In this document: one piece after another, positions 25,405 to 33,836 of the stretch
How positions within the stretch are numbered: position 1 is the first letter of the stretch
Layout: every line of letters begins with the position of its first letter
Source: Streptomyces rugosispiralis
GTDB lineage: Bacteria > Actinomycetota > Actinomycetes > Streptomycetales > Streptomycetaceae
NCBI RefSeq assembly: GCF_024505145.1
Contig: NZ_JANIAA010000014.1
Coordinates: 140,443 to 204,442, forward strand
Reading direction: 5' to 3'
DNA: 64,000 nucleotides
Program-made: the position numbers and the translations under genes
Notes under the pieces: model-generated
What the model saw: the letters and a program-made list of their open reading frames with translations, nothing else
What the model was told of the DNA's origin: nothing
Database searches by the model: none

Positions 25405-25743
25405 ATGGCACAGAAGGTTCAGGTCCTTCTTGTCGACGACCTCGACGGCGGCGAGGCGGACGAGACCGTGACGTTCGCTCTGGACGGCAAGAGCTACGAG
25501 ATCGACCTCACCACCACCAACGCGGACAAGCTCCGTGACGCCCTGGAGCCGTACACCAAGGGCGGCCGGCGCACCGGTGGCCGGGCCTCCGGCGGCCGGG
25601 GCAAGGCGCGGGCGGCGGCGGGCGGCGCCGGTCAGGACACCGCGAAGATTCGCGCCTGGGCGAAGGAGAACGGCTACGAGGTCAACGACCGCGGCCGTGT
25701 TCCGGCGACCGTCCGTGAGGCGTATGAGAAGGCCAACGGCTGA
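25405..25743 (+). CDS. lsr2: Lsr2 nucleoid-associated protein (xenogeneic silencer)
   Basis: A 112-residue H-NS-like protein that bridges AT-rich DNA and silences foreign genes. The N-terminal dimerisation domain (AQKVQVLLVDDLDGGEADET, DGKSYEIDL) is followed by a basic Gly/Arg/Ala linker and the C-terminal DNA-binding domain IRAWAKENGYEVNDRGRVPA, where RGR is the AT-hook-like motif. Start ATG 25405 follows GAAAGGAACCCC. The upstream 220 bp (25184-25404) are the most AT-rich of this region, with a run GGGTTTGTGTTTTTCC, and may bind Lsr2 itself. This gene is conserved in all Streptomyces. Confidence 0.95.
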   Translation: MAQKVQVLLVDDLDGGEADETVTFALDGKSYEIDLTTTNADKLRDALEPYTKGGRRTGGRASGGRGKARAAAGGAGQDTAKIRAWAKENGYEVNDRGRVPATVREAYEKANG

Positions 25744-25748
25744 GCGCG

Positions 25749-26351
25749 TCACCCTTCCCCGGCTCGCCGCTGCCTGGGCAGTGGCAGGGCGCGCACCAAC
25801 CGGGCTCGGTGGCATTCCGTGGCCGCCGCGCTCACGAGCCGTACGAGATCGGGGGCGCCCCCATCGCCCCCGAAGCCTGCCCTCGGCAGCGTCGGCTCCA
25901 CCCCGCCCTTGGCGTCGGGAGGTCGCAGCCATACGGCGGCCTCCTGCGGGCATCGCTCACCGGGCGCCCCGGCGGCCAGGGACGGTGGCCAGGAGCGGAC
26001 GGGGCATGGCGCGGTGATCCGGCCTCCGGCGCCGATCGCGCCCAGGTCCAGGGCCACACCGCCCCACTCCAGCCAGTCGAGCAGCCCCGGAAGCTCGTCC
26101 GCGCTGCCGGCGGCCACCAGGAGCCGCATCCAGGCGCCCTCCACCGCGACCGGACCGGTCCGCGGTACGCGCCGCAGCATCGCGAAACCGGCCACGGCCG
26201 GCAGTTCGATGACGTCGAAGGCCACCCCCGTGAGCAATTCGACGGGATCGCTGCCGGTCGTCGGCCAGCCCAGCTCCCGCTCGTACCAGCCGTACCGGCG
26301 TGACCTGGCGGCCGGTGCGGACGGCTCCGCGCTGTGGGCCCCGAGGATCAT
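25749..26351 (-). CDS. Conserved Streptomyces protein, Prim-Pol-like (SCO3374-type)
   Basis: A 200-residue protein convergent with lsr2, five bases apart. The segment RYGWYERELGWPTTGSDP followed by GVAFDVIELPAVAGFAML resembles the N-terminal part of bifunctional DNA primase/polymerase domains, and LPGLLDWLEWGGVALDLGAIGAGGRITAP fits the later part of that fold in Streptomyces relatives. I see no complete catalytic acidic set, so it may be inactive or regulatory. A homologue lies between lsr2 and clpC in S. coelicolor, from memory. ATG 26351 follows GGGAG. Confidence 0.65.
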   Translation of the reverse strand: MILGAHSAEPSAPAARSRRYGWYERELGWPTTGSDPVELLTGVAFDVIELPAVAGFAMLRRVPRTGPVAVEGAWMRLLVAAGSADELPGLLDWLEWGGVALDLGAIGAGGRITAPCPVRSWPPSLAAGAPGERCPQEAAVWLRPPDAKGGVEPTLPRAGFGGDGGAPDLVRLVSAAATECHRARLVRALPLPRQRRAGEG

Positions 26352-26874
26352 GCCCGGCAGAACTCCCCGCCCGCCCGCTTGGTTACGCGGACGGTGACGT
26401 TCATGCGTGATGATCTCCGTACGCGGCGATCTCCGTGCGTGATGACGTTCCGTACCGGATCGTGCGCGCCCCGTACCCGTAAGGGGTCCTGCAGGGCCGG
26501 TGAACGGGCGCAAGGTTGTTCGCCCATAGCGGATGGAACCGGCCCCCACGGCATGGAGTATCTGTGCTTGCGGGTAAGACATCCCTAGTGGGGAGGGGCG
26601 GTCCGCGTGTCGGGAGAAAGCGGCGTTCGCCATCGGCGTACTGACGGTGGGCGTAGATGCCTGGCCTGCGGGAACATCGTCTCGCACCATCGGGTTGAAG
26701 CAGTTGTCGGCTGTTCGGGCAGGAGGCCAGTGCTGTTTGCCCCGTGCGAGCGGGGGTGATCCGGACGGTTGTCGGCAGTTGGAATGAGCTGTCCCGGGTT
26801 GCGGGACTAGCATGCGGAAGGACAGGGAGGGGATCGTCCCCGATCTTTCTGACCGCTCTGAGGAGCGATTAACG
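26352..26874. other. 523-bp intergenic region upstream of clpC
   Basis: This region separates two divergent genes and holds the promoters for clpC. It contains one clear operator-like site (26518-26531) and short direct repeats around ctccgt-acgcgg between 26405 and 26450. I see no convincing gene. Downstream of the operator the sequence cttgcgggtaagacatccc could hold a -10, but the match is weak. Confidence 0.5.
26518..26531 (+). promoter_or_regulatory. Putative ClgR operator upstream of clpC
   Basis: GTTCGC-CCATA-GCG matches the GTTCGC-N5-GCG motif that I recall for ClgR, the activator of clp and lon genes in Streptomyces. It lies about 345 bp before the clpC start. A single match to a short motif is not proof, but clpC is a known member of this regulon. 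Confidence 0.5.
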
Positions 26875-29400
26875 ATGTTCGAGAGGTTCACCGACCGCGC
26901 GCGGCGGGTTGTCGTCCTGGCTCAGGAAGAAGCCCGGATGCTCAACCACAACTACATCGGCACCGAACACATCCTCCTGGGCCTGATCCACGAGGGTGAG
27001 GGTGTCGCCGCTAAGGCCCTGGAGAGCCTCGGGATTTCGCTCGAGGCGGTCCGCCAGCAGGTGGAGGAGATCATCGGGCAGGGCCAGCAGGCCCCGTCCG
27101 GGCACATCCCCTTCACCCCCCGTGCCAAGAAGGTCCTGGAGCTGTCGCTCCGCGAGGCCCTTCAGCTCGGCCACAACTACATCGGCACGGAGCACATCCT
27201 GCTCGGCCTGATCCGCGAGGGCGAGGGCGTCGCCGCCCAGGTCCTCGTGAAGCTGGGCGCCGATCTGAACCGGGTGCGGCAGCAGGTCATCCAGCTGCTC
27301 TCCGGCTACCAGGGCAAGGAGGCCGCCACCGCCGGCGGCCCCGCGGAGGGCACTCCCTCCACCTCGCTCGTCCTGGACCAGTTCGGCCGCAATCTCACCC
27401 AGGCCGCCCGCGAATCCAAGCTCGACCCGGTCATCGGGCGCGAGAAGGAGATCGAGCGGGTCATGCAGGTGCTCTCGCGCCGCACCAAGAACAACCCGGT
27501 CCTCATCGGCGAGCCCGGCGTCGGCAAGACGGCGGTCGTCGAGGGACTGGCCCAGGCCATCGTCAAGGGCGAGGTGCCCGAGACCCTCAAGGACAAGCAC
27601 CTCTACACCCTGGACCTGGGCGCCCTGGTCGCCGGCTCCCGCTACCGCGGTGACTTCGAGGAGCGCCTGAAGAAGGTGCTCAAGGAGATCCGCACCCGCG
27701 GTGACATCATCCTGTTCATCGACGAGCTCCACACCCTGGTGGGTGCGGGTGCCGCCGAGGGCGCGATCGATGCCGCGAGCATCCTGAAGCCGATGCTGGC
27801 GCGGGGTGAGCTGCAGACCATCGGCGCGACCACGCTCGACGAGTACCGCAAGTACCTGGAGAAGGACGCGGCCCTGGAGCGCCGCTTCCAGCCCATCCAG
27901 GTCGCCGAGCCGTCGCTGCCGCACACCATCGAGATCCTCAAGGGCCTGCGGGACCGTTACGAGGCGCACCACCGCGTCTCGATCACGGACTCGGCCCTGG
28001 TCGCGGCCGCCACCCTGGCCGACCGCTACATCTCGGACCGCTTCCTGCCGGACAAGGCGATCGACCTGATCGACGAGGCCGGTTCCCGGATGCGGATCCG
28101 CCGGATGACCGCACCGCCGGACCTGCGCGAATTCGACGAGAAGATCGCCGATGTGCGCCGGGAGAAGGAGTCCGCGATCGACTCGCAGGACTTCGAGATG
28201 GCCGCGGGCCTGCGCGACAAGGAGAAGCAGCTCCTGGCCGCCAAGGCGAAGCGGGAGAAGGAGTGGAAGGCCGGCGACATGGACGTCGTCGCCGAGGTCG
28301 ACGAGGAGCTGATCGCCGAGGTCCTGGCCACGGCCACCGGCATCCCGGTCTTCAAGCTCACCGAGGAGGAGTCCTCCCGGCTGCTGCGCATGGAGGACGA
28401 GCTGCACAAGCGCGTCATCGGCCAGAAGGACGCCATCAAGGCGCTCTCCCAGGCCATCCGGCGCACGCGTGCGGGCCTCAAGGACCCCAAGCGCCCCGGT
28501 GGCTCGTTCATCTTCGCGGGCCCGTCCGGTGTCGGTAAGACCGAGCTCAGCAAGACCCTCGCCGAGTTCCTCTTCGGTGACGAGGACGCGATGATCTCGC
28601 TCGACATGTCGGAGTTCAGCGAGAAGCACACCGTCTCGCGGCTCTTCGGCTCCCCGCCCGGATACGTGGGCTACGAGGAGGGCGGCCAGCTCACCGAGAA
28701 GGTGCGCCGCAAGCCGTTCTCCGTGGTCCTCTTCGACGAGGTCGAGAAGGCCCACCCGGACATCTTCAACTCGCTGCTGCAGATCCTGGAGGACGGTCGG
28801 CTGACCGACTCCCAGGGCCGGGTCGTGGACTTCAAGAACACGGTGATCATCATGACCACCAACCTCGGCACCCGGGACATCTCCAAGGGCTTCAACCTGG
28901 GCTTCGCCGCCCAGGGCGATGTGAAGACCGGCTACGAGCGGATGAAGGCCAAGGTCAACGAGGAGCTGAAGCAGCACTTCCGCCCCGAGTTCCTGAACCG
29001 TGTCGATGACACCGTGGTCTTCCACCAGCTCACCGAGGACGACATCATCCAGATCGTCGACCTCATGATCGCCAAGGTGGACGAGCGGCTGAAGGACCGC
29101 GACATGGGCATCGAGCTCAGTGGCGAGGCCAAGAAGCTGCTGGCCAAGCGGGGCTACGACCCGGTCCTGGGCGCCCGGCCGCTGCGCCGGACGATCCAGC
29201 GCGAGGTCGAGGACGTGCTCTCGGAGAAGATCCTCTTCGGCGAGCTGCGTCCGGGCCACATCGTGGTCGTGGACACCGAGGGCGAGGGTGAGGAGAAGAA
29301 GTTCACCTTCCGCGGCGAGGAGAAGTCGGCGCTGCCGGACACCCCGCCGATCGAGTCCGCCGCCGGTGGCGCGGGCCCGAACCTCAGCAAGGAGGCGTGA
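26875..29400 (+). CDS. clpC: ATP-dependent Clp protease ATP-binding subunit ClpC
   Basis: AAA+ unfoldase that feeds proteins to ClpP, 841 residues. The Clp_N domain has its two repeats, RARRVVVLAQEEARMLNHNY and the later GHNYIGTEHILLGLIREGEG. The first AAA domain has Walker A GEPGVGKT at about residues 212-219 and the Walker B region ILFIDELHTLVGAGA. The UVR motif DFEMAAGLRDKEKQL in the middle is diagnostic of ClpC and binds adaptors. The second AAA domain has GPSGVGKT near 549-556 and SVVLFDEVEKAHPD. ATG 26875 follows GAGGAGCG. A strong terminator follows. Regulation by ClgR is likely. Confidence 0.97.
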   Translation: MFERFTDRARRVVVLAQEEARMLNHNYIGTEHILLGLIHEGEGVAAKALESLGISLEAVRQQVEEIIGQGQQAPSGHIPFTPRAKKVLELSLREALQLGHNYIGTEHILLGLIREGEGVAAQVLVKLGADLNRVRQQVIQLLSGYQGKEAATAGGPAEGTPSTSLVLDQFGRNLTQAARESKLDPVIGREKEIERVMQVLSRRTKNNPVLIGEPGVGKTAVVEGLAQAIVKGEVPETLKDKHLYTLDLGALVAGSRYRGDFEERLKKVLKEIRTRGDIILFIDELHTLVGAGAAEGAIDAASILKPMLARGELQTIGATTLDEYRKYLEKDAALERRFQPIQVAEPSLPHTIEILKGLRDRYEAHHRVSITDSALVAAATLADRYISDRFLPDKAIDLIDEAGSRMRIRRMTAPPDLREFDEKIADVRREKESAIDSQDFEMAAGLRDKEKQLLAAKAKREKEWKAGDMDVVAEVDEELIAEVLATATGIPVFKLTEEESSRLLRMEDELHKRVIGQKDAIKALSQAIRRTRAGLKDPKRPGGSFIFAGPSGVGKTELSKTLAEFLFGDEDAMISLDMSEFSEKHTVSRLFGSPPGYVGYEEGGQLTEKVRRKPFSVVLFDEVEKAHPDIFNSLLQILEDGRLTDSQGRVVDFKNTVIIMTTNLGTRDISKGFNLGFAAQGDVKTGYERMKAKVNEELKQHFRPEFLNRVDDTVVFHQLTEDDIIQIVDLMIAKVDERLKDRDMGIELSGEAKKLLAKRGYDPVLGARPLRRTIQREVEDVLSEKILFGELRPGHIVVVDTEGEGEEKKFTFRGEEKSALPDTPPIESAAGGAGPNLSKEA

Positions 29401-29421
29401 CGCGCGGTCGTCCATCGCCTC

Positions 29422-29464
29422 GGGGCCGCCCCGGACCGTATCCCGGTCCGGGGCGGCCCCTTTT
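29422..29464 (+). terminator. Rho-independent terminator of clpC
   Basis: A perfect 17-bp stem, ggggccgccccggaccg (29422-29438) against its complement (29444-29460), with a 5-nt loop tatcc, followed directly by TTTT. This is the clearest terminator in the window. Confidence 0.95.
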
Positions 29465-29590
29465 GCGCGGGTGCCGCTTCCGGGCGGCCCGTTTCGCGTA
29501 GGTCCGGTTTTGCGCGGGTGCCGCTTCCGGGGGCCCGTTTCGCGCAGGTCCGGCTTTTCGGGGCGGCCCGTTTCGCGCAGATGCCGCTTC
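29461..29590. repeat. Two-and-a-half copies of a direct repeat of about 47 bp after clpC
   Basis: The unit begins ttttgcgcgggtgccgcttc and runs to about 29507. A second, almost identical copy covers about 29508-29553, and a third partial copy shares the core cggcccgtttcgcgcag. It lies between the clpC terminator and the 3' end of the NACHT gene. It does not code for anything I can support. Confidence 0.75.
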
Positions 29591-29678
29591 GCTTTGTGCG
29601 GGGTGCCGGGCAGGCGCGCCCTGAGCGGCCCTGTGACGCCCTGGGAGGCCGGGCACGGCTTCCCCTCCGGGGGGTCCC

Positions 29679-32153
29679 TCACGCGCCCGCCACGATGACC
29701 TGGACGCCCTCGGGGACGCCGGTCACCTCCGCGTTGCGGTGGCTCAGCCGCAGGACCTCCAGCCGCGGGAAGACGGCGAGCCAGCTCAGGTCCAGGTCCG
29801 CGCCCAGGTCGTAGGCGAGCCACAGCTCGGTCAGCCGCTCGGCCACCAGGCCCTCGGCCAGCTGCTCCGGGGTGAACGCACCGGCTATCTGGACGCAGGG
29901 GCGGCCGCCCAGCCGGCGCAGCGCCCGCAGCTCCTCCGGGTCCGACACCGGAAAGTCGAGTTCCCGCTCATCGAGATGGGCGATGATTTCCTCGGCGTAA
30001 CGGTCGGTGTCATATCGCCGCCAGGCGCCCGCGAGCTGCGCCCGTACCGCCCAGGAGGCGCGCTCCCGCAGCCGGACCAGATAGTCGATCGCGCGGTCGT
30101 CGGCTATCGAGGTGGCGGTGACGGCCAGCCGGTGGGCTTCCTCATCGGATACGCCGCTGGGATCGGGCAGCATTTCCAGCACGATAGGCCCGATCCAGCC
30201 CAGTGCGCGGGCCCCTTCCAGCGAGGTCGGGCGTACCAGATCACGGGTATAGCGATGCACCCGGGAACGCACCTCGGGGTCCAGCTCCGTCGCGTGTTCC
30301 AGACATGCGGCCGCCAGGAGTTTGCGATGGCGGGCATGGACCGGACGGGCGTCTTTACGGGCCGCCAGCAGCCCCTCCAGGAGGTAGGCGCATTCATCGG
30401 GACGGGCGAGAGACATGGACATTCTGATCACTTCTTCCCAGTCGTCCAGGTGTGCGTGGTCGATCAGGAAGTCAAAATCGTGCCGTTCGACGACCGCTCT
30501 CGCGCTGAGATAGTCCTGGAACGTTCGGTGCACGAAATCGACCGAACCGGGTGTGGGCTCGCGCAATAGACCAGTTCGGTTGAGCAGATGGCGGTAGATC
30601 TCCTCCGGCCCGCCCTGCCGCGCCGCGTGCGGAATGGCCGGGATGTACCGGCCGAGCGTCTCGACGGCGGTGGCCCGGTCCATTTCGGACCTGCCGTTGA
30701 CGAGCATCCAGTGCGCCAGCTTCTGCAGCAGCCGGATCTTCGGTTCCTGGGGGAGGTCGATTCCATCCGGCGGCAGCATGGCGCGCTCGCGGTCGCGGCG
30801 TTCCAGGAGCATGGAAAGGGCCGCGTCATAGAGGGCTTTCCGGCCGCGCGGCAGATAGCCGCGGCGGTCCCGGTGCAGTGCGCACAGCAGACCGCACATC
30901 AGCGGATTGGTGGCCAGCCGCCCGAGGTCCCGGGTAATCCTTACGGCGTCCAGCAGCGTTTCCTCGTAACCGCTGAGCCGGTCCAGATCGACCTGGTCGG
31001 TGATGTCCTGGCGGGCCGCCGCGTGCCAGCGCCGGATGAACGCGGTCACGCCCTCGCGGCTGAGCGGGGAGAGTTTCAGCTCGGTGAAGCGCTCGGCGGC
31101 GAGCCAGTTCTCCCGTACGGCCGAGGGGCGCGAGGTGACCAGCCAGACATTTCCCGGATAGCGCGCGGGAAGCTCGCGGAGCGCTTCGCGGAGCCGTTCG
31201 CGCTCCTCCTCCGGGGCCTCGTCCACCCCGTCCACGAGCAGCAGTCCGCGCCCGTGCGTCAGCACCCGTTCGGCCCAGCCGGGTGGCTGCGCGGCTGCGT
31301 GCGGATAGCGGACGGCGGACAGGAAGGCGTCCGGCTCCGGAAAGCCGTCGCGGCGGAACCGGCGCACGGGGAGCACGAACGGCACCCGCCCGCGCAGCCC
31401 CTCCAGCGGGGCCGGGAGGTCGCCCCGGGCCACGGACACCGCGAGCCGCTGCACCAGCGTGGTCTTGCCCGACCCCGCCACGCCCCACAGCAGCACCCGG
31501 GTGCGCCCGGCGAGGGCCTGTTCCGCGGGGGCGCTGGGGCTGCCGCCGTCGGTCTCGGTCTCCAGGCTGAGATAGGCGGCGTCCAGCGGCCAGCTGTCGG
31601 GGGAGTGGGTCAGATCGATGCCGTAGATCGTCAGATGGTCGTGGGCGGCCACGATGTCCCGGGCGTAGCGCTCCTCGAACCCGGCGTCCTCGGCGGCCGC
31701 CACGAAGGGGGAGCGGATGGTGAGGAAGCGCAGGATGTGCGCGCAGACGGCCTTCCGGAGGGAGGCGTGCGTACCGGCGTCGGCCGCGTCCAGCCCCTCG
31801 TCGGCGTCGGGCGCGCCGACGGCCAGGTGCCGGGCGAAGGCCTCGGGGCCGAGGCGGACGGCCCGCAGGTCGTCCAGGTCGACGGTGCCGAGGGTGTGGA
31901 GGGTGCGGGCGAGCGCGTCGGTCAGCTCGGGGCGCGCCCGATCGGTGATCTCTTCGCCGATCTCTTTCGCGACGTCCTCGACGAGTGCGGAGGCGATCCG
32001 GGGCAGGTCCCGTTCGGTGAGGGTGCGGTGGTCGCCCTGGAAGGCGACGAGGGAGGCGATGCGGACGGGCCGGTCCACCGGTCCGTCGGCGACGAAGAGT
32101 TCCTGGACCAGTGTGGCTATGGCTGCGGCTGCGGCTGCGGCTGCGGGATCCAT
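29679..32153 (-). CDS. NACHT-domain NTPase (bacterial NLR-like), candidate anti-phage protein
   Basis: An 824-residue STAND-type NTPase. Residues 1-215 are helical with no effector I can name. The NACHT domain begins at RVLLWGVAGSGKTTLVQRLA (Walker A 224-231). Walker B is GLLLVDGVDEAP (about residues 302-313), with the paired acidic residues typical of NACHT. VWLVTSRPSAVRENW is the sensor region, and RLATNPLMCGLLCALHRDRRGYLP with VDFVHRTFQDYLSARAVVE marks the winged-helix part. The C-terminal third is repeat-like and ends with LRR-like LAVFPRLEVLRLSHRN. Bacterial NACHT proteins of this design can block phage infection. It stands alone, flanked by repeats. Confidence 0.85.
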   Translation of the reverse strand: MDPAAAAAAAAIATLVQELFVADGPVDRPVRIASLVAFQGDHRTLTERDLPRIASALVEDVAKEIGEEITDRARPELTDALARTLHTLGTVDLDDLRAVRLGPEAFARHLAVGAPDADEGLDAADAGTHASLRKAVCAHILRFLTIRSPFVAAAEDAGFEERYARDIVAAHDHLTIYGIDLTHSPDSWPLDAAYLSLETETDGGSPSAPAEQALAGRTRVLLWGVAGSGKTTLVQRLAVSVARGDLPAPLEGLRGRVPFVLPVRRFRRDGFPEPDAFLSAVRYPHAAAQPPGWAERVLTHGRGLLLVDGVDEAPEEERERLREALRELPARYPGNVWLVTSRPSAVRENWLAAERFTELKLSPLSREGVTAFIRRWHAAARQDITDQVDLDRLSGYEETLLDAVRITRDLGRLATNPLMCGLLCALHRDRRGYLPRGRKALYDAALSMLLERRDRERAMLPPDGIDLPQEPKIRLLQKLAHWMLVNGRSEMDRATAVETLGRYIPAIPHAARQGGPEEIYRHLLNRTGLLREPTPGSVDFVHRTFQDYLSARAVVERHDFDFLIDHAHLDDWEEVIRMSMSLARPDECAYLLEGLLAARKDARPVHARHRKLLAAACLEHATELDPEVRSRVHRYTRDLVRPTSLEGARALGWIGPIVLEMLPDPSGVSDEEAHRLAVTATSIADDRAIDYLVRLRERASWAVRAQLAGAWRRYDTDRYAEEIIAHLDERELDFPVSDPEELRALRRLGGRPCVQIAGAFTPEQLAEGLVAERLTELWLAYDLGADLDLSWLAVFPRLEVLRLSHRNAEVTGVPEGVQVIVAGA

Positions 32154-32582
32154 GAGGCCCCGTCCCCCCGGTGACTGTTGTTCGCCGTATCGAAGAAGCC
32201 ACCAGGGTAGGCACGGTCGGTGCCGGGTGGGTGGGGGTTCGGCGTGGGTTCCGGGGGCGGCCTGGGGCATGGGGCGGGGGCGCGGTGTGGTGGTTGCGGT
32301 GCGTTGCCGGGCGGCGGGGGCGCTGTTGGATGCGCCATCGGGTGCGTGGGTGGTGCGCCGGGGTGCGTGGTGGGTGCCGGGGGCGGGGCCTCCGGGGCGG
32401 CGCCCTGGACCGTATATTTACGGCGCCATTGGCCAGGGACTTGCGTGGGCCGGAGATCGGCGCCACAAATACACGTAAGCGTCCAGGGCACCACCCCTCC
32501 GACCCCACCCCCTCCCGCCGCGTCGGCGACCGCGCCCCGGTGGCACGGCTTCCGGTCCGGCCCCCGGGGCCCGCGCGGTGAC
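32154..32582. other. 429-bp intergenic region upstream of the NACHT gene
   Basis: The first 240 bases are a G-rich, low-complexity stretch on the plus strand with short ggtgcg/gggtgc repeats. The rest holds an imperfect inverted repeat with AT-rich cores (32402-32489), described separately. No open frame here has convincing coding character. The NACHT promoter should lie at the left end, close to 32160-32210. Confidence 0.5.
32402..32489. repeat. Interrupted inverted repeat with AT-rich cores upstream of the NACHT gene
   Basis: The outer arms gccctggac (32402-32410) and gtccagggc (32481-32489) are perfect complements. The inner arms ggcgcc (32422-32427 and 32459-32464) also pair, and the parts between them contain similar AT-rich cores, cgtatattta and acaaatacacg. 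The left core is itself a small palindrome, CCGTA-TATT-TACGG. It could be an operator or a folded RNA element. Confidence 0.7.
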
Positions 32583-32858
32583 CTACCGGTCCGGCTCCTC
32601 CACCGCGAAGAGCTCGTCCAACAGCTCGTCTGCCTGGGAGACGGTGAAAGCGCGGTCGAGCCAGTGGCTGAGGGTGCTGCGATAGGGGCACTCGCGGATG
32701 CGGTGGCGTGTCTCGGGCCGGACGGTGATCCCCCGGTGCGCGAGGATGCGCAGGACACCTTCGGCGAGCCCCGCAGCCTCTCCATGTGCCTGGCCATCGC
32801 GGAAGGTCAGCTCGATGAGGGTCCCCCGGCCGGGGAAGTAGCTACCTACTACGTCCAT
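32583..32858 (-). CDS. Partial tandem duplicate of the Rpn-like protein C-terminus
   Basis: A 91-residue ORF whose whole length matches the last 85 residues of the next gene upstream. Both share YFPGRGTLIE, a charged helix, VLRIL/VLRVL, RHRI/HDRI and LDRAFTVSQADELL/LDRAVTVSTADEL. It has an ATG start six bases after the end of that gene, so it could still be translated. The catalytic PD-(D/E)XK half is missing. It is best seen as the tail of a decayed second copy, though a separate small regulatory protein is possible. Confidence 0.6.
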   Translation of the reverse strand: MDVVGSYFPGRGTLIELTFRDGQAHGEAAGLAEGVLRILAHRGITVRPETRHRIRECPYRSTLSHWLDRAFTVSQADELLDELFAVEEPDR

Positions 32859-32863
32859 GGTTG

Positions 32864-33754
32864 TCAGTCATCCTCGGTGAAGAGCTCGTCGGCGGTGGAG
32901 ACGGTGACGGCCCGGTCGAGCCAGCGGCCGAGGGCGTCCAGGTCGGTGCAGGCGGTGATGCGGTCGTGTGCCTCGGCCGGGATGGCGACTCCCCTCTTCT
33001 CCAGGACGCGCAGCACCGCCAGCGCACGCTCCTCGGTCTGTCCCTCTGCCTTGCCCTTGAGGAAGGTCTCCTCGATGAGGGTGCCACGGCCGGGGAAGTA
33101 TGTACCCACGCTCATCTCGTTCCTCCAAGTGTCTTTGGCCGGGAAGCCCTCCAGGCCGATCTCCAGCAATTCCGAGTAGTAGCTGACGGACTCCGGGTCG
33201 GCCGTTCCCATGGCGCGAGCCAGGGCCTTCAGTATGGCCGGGGCGTCCCGGTGGCTGCCATGTGTCAGGGCCGAGAAGGTCGCCAAGGTCAGGTCCTGGG
33301 CGGCCTCCTCGGGGTCCAGGATCACCGGGACGTTCCCCGGGCCCAGGACCAGTGGGTGTACGGACAGTGCCGTCCAGTCGTCCAGGCCGAGCCGGAAGGG
33401 CCCCGCCGCCCAGTCGGCGGTTGACTTGTCCTGGCAGACCACCAAGAGAAGCGCCGGGCGCTTGTGCTTCGCCTTGAGAAACGCCAGGTAGTAGGCCCAG
33501 CTGACCGCCTTGTCCGGGTCGGGACGACCCTGTGCCTCGATGGCCAGGAGGAAGCCGCCACCATCAGGTGGATCGACGCGCAGCACGCTGTCCACGCGCC
33601 GCTCCAGCGGGCGGATCTCCGTGGCGTCGGGGGTGAGCACCTCGACGGCTGCTTCCTTTGGCAGCGGGACGTCCAATATGCGGAATACCGGGGCGAGTAA
33701 CTCCGGTCGTTCTTGAAAGATGCGATGTGCGGCCTCGTGCCGCGAACTGACCAT
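32864..33754 (-). CDS. Rpn/PD-(D/E)XK-nuclease-like protein (Streptomyces family)
   Basis: A 296-residue protein. The core RRVDSVLRVDPPDGGGFLLA followed by IEAQGRPDPDKAVSWAYYLA fits a PD-(D/E)XK fold in which the usual Lys after the acidic residue is replaced by Gln (E-A-Q), as in Rpn/YadD-type proteins. RPALLLVVCQDKSTADWA is the next conserved strand. The C-terminal part has YFPGRGTLIE and a charged helical tail. Rpn proteins promote recombination and cut DNA in Enterobacteria. In Streptomyces the role is not known to me. ATG 33754 follows a short gap after the ATPase gene. Confidence 0.72.
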   Translation of the reverse strand: MVSSRHEAAHRIFQERPELLAPVFRILDVPLPKEAAVEVLTPDATEIRPLERRVDSVLRVDPPDGGGFLLAIEAQGRPDPDKAVSWAYYLAFLKAKHKRPALLLVVCQDKSTADWAAGPFRLGLDDWTALSVHPLVLGPGNVPVILDPEEAAQDLTLATFSALTHGSHRDAPAILKALARAMGTADPESVSYYSELLEIGLEGFPAKDTWRNEMSVGTYFPGRGTLIEETFLKGKAEGQTEERALAVLRVLEKRGVAIPAEAHDRITACTDLDALGRWLDRAVTVSTADELFTEDD

Positions 33755-33836
33755 GTTCGTGAACGTATGGTCATCGGAGCATGTGCCCGGGGCAAATGAC
33801 CAGTGATCACTCGATTGGGGGAAGGTCGGTGCCCGG

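Noticed and set aside
26869..29823. Very long open frame antisense to clpC
   Set aside because: Long antisense frames are common in GC-rich DNA; the plus-strand ClpC is certain.
32171..32581. Plus-strand frame across the region upstream of the NACHT gene
   Set aside because: It is low-complexity, G-rich translation through the inverted repeat without a convincing start or domain.
33322..33836. C-terminal extension of the ATP-binding protein into the Rpn-like gene
   Set aside because: The extended sequence is an out-of-frame reading of a well-supported gene; a one-base frameshift explains it better.
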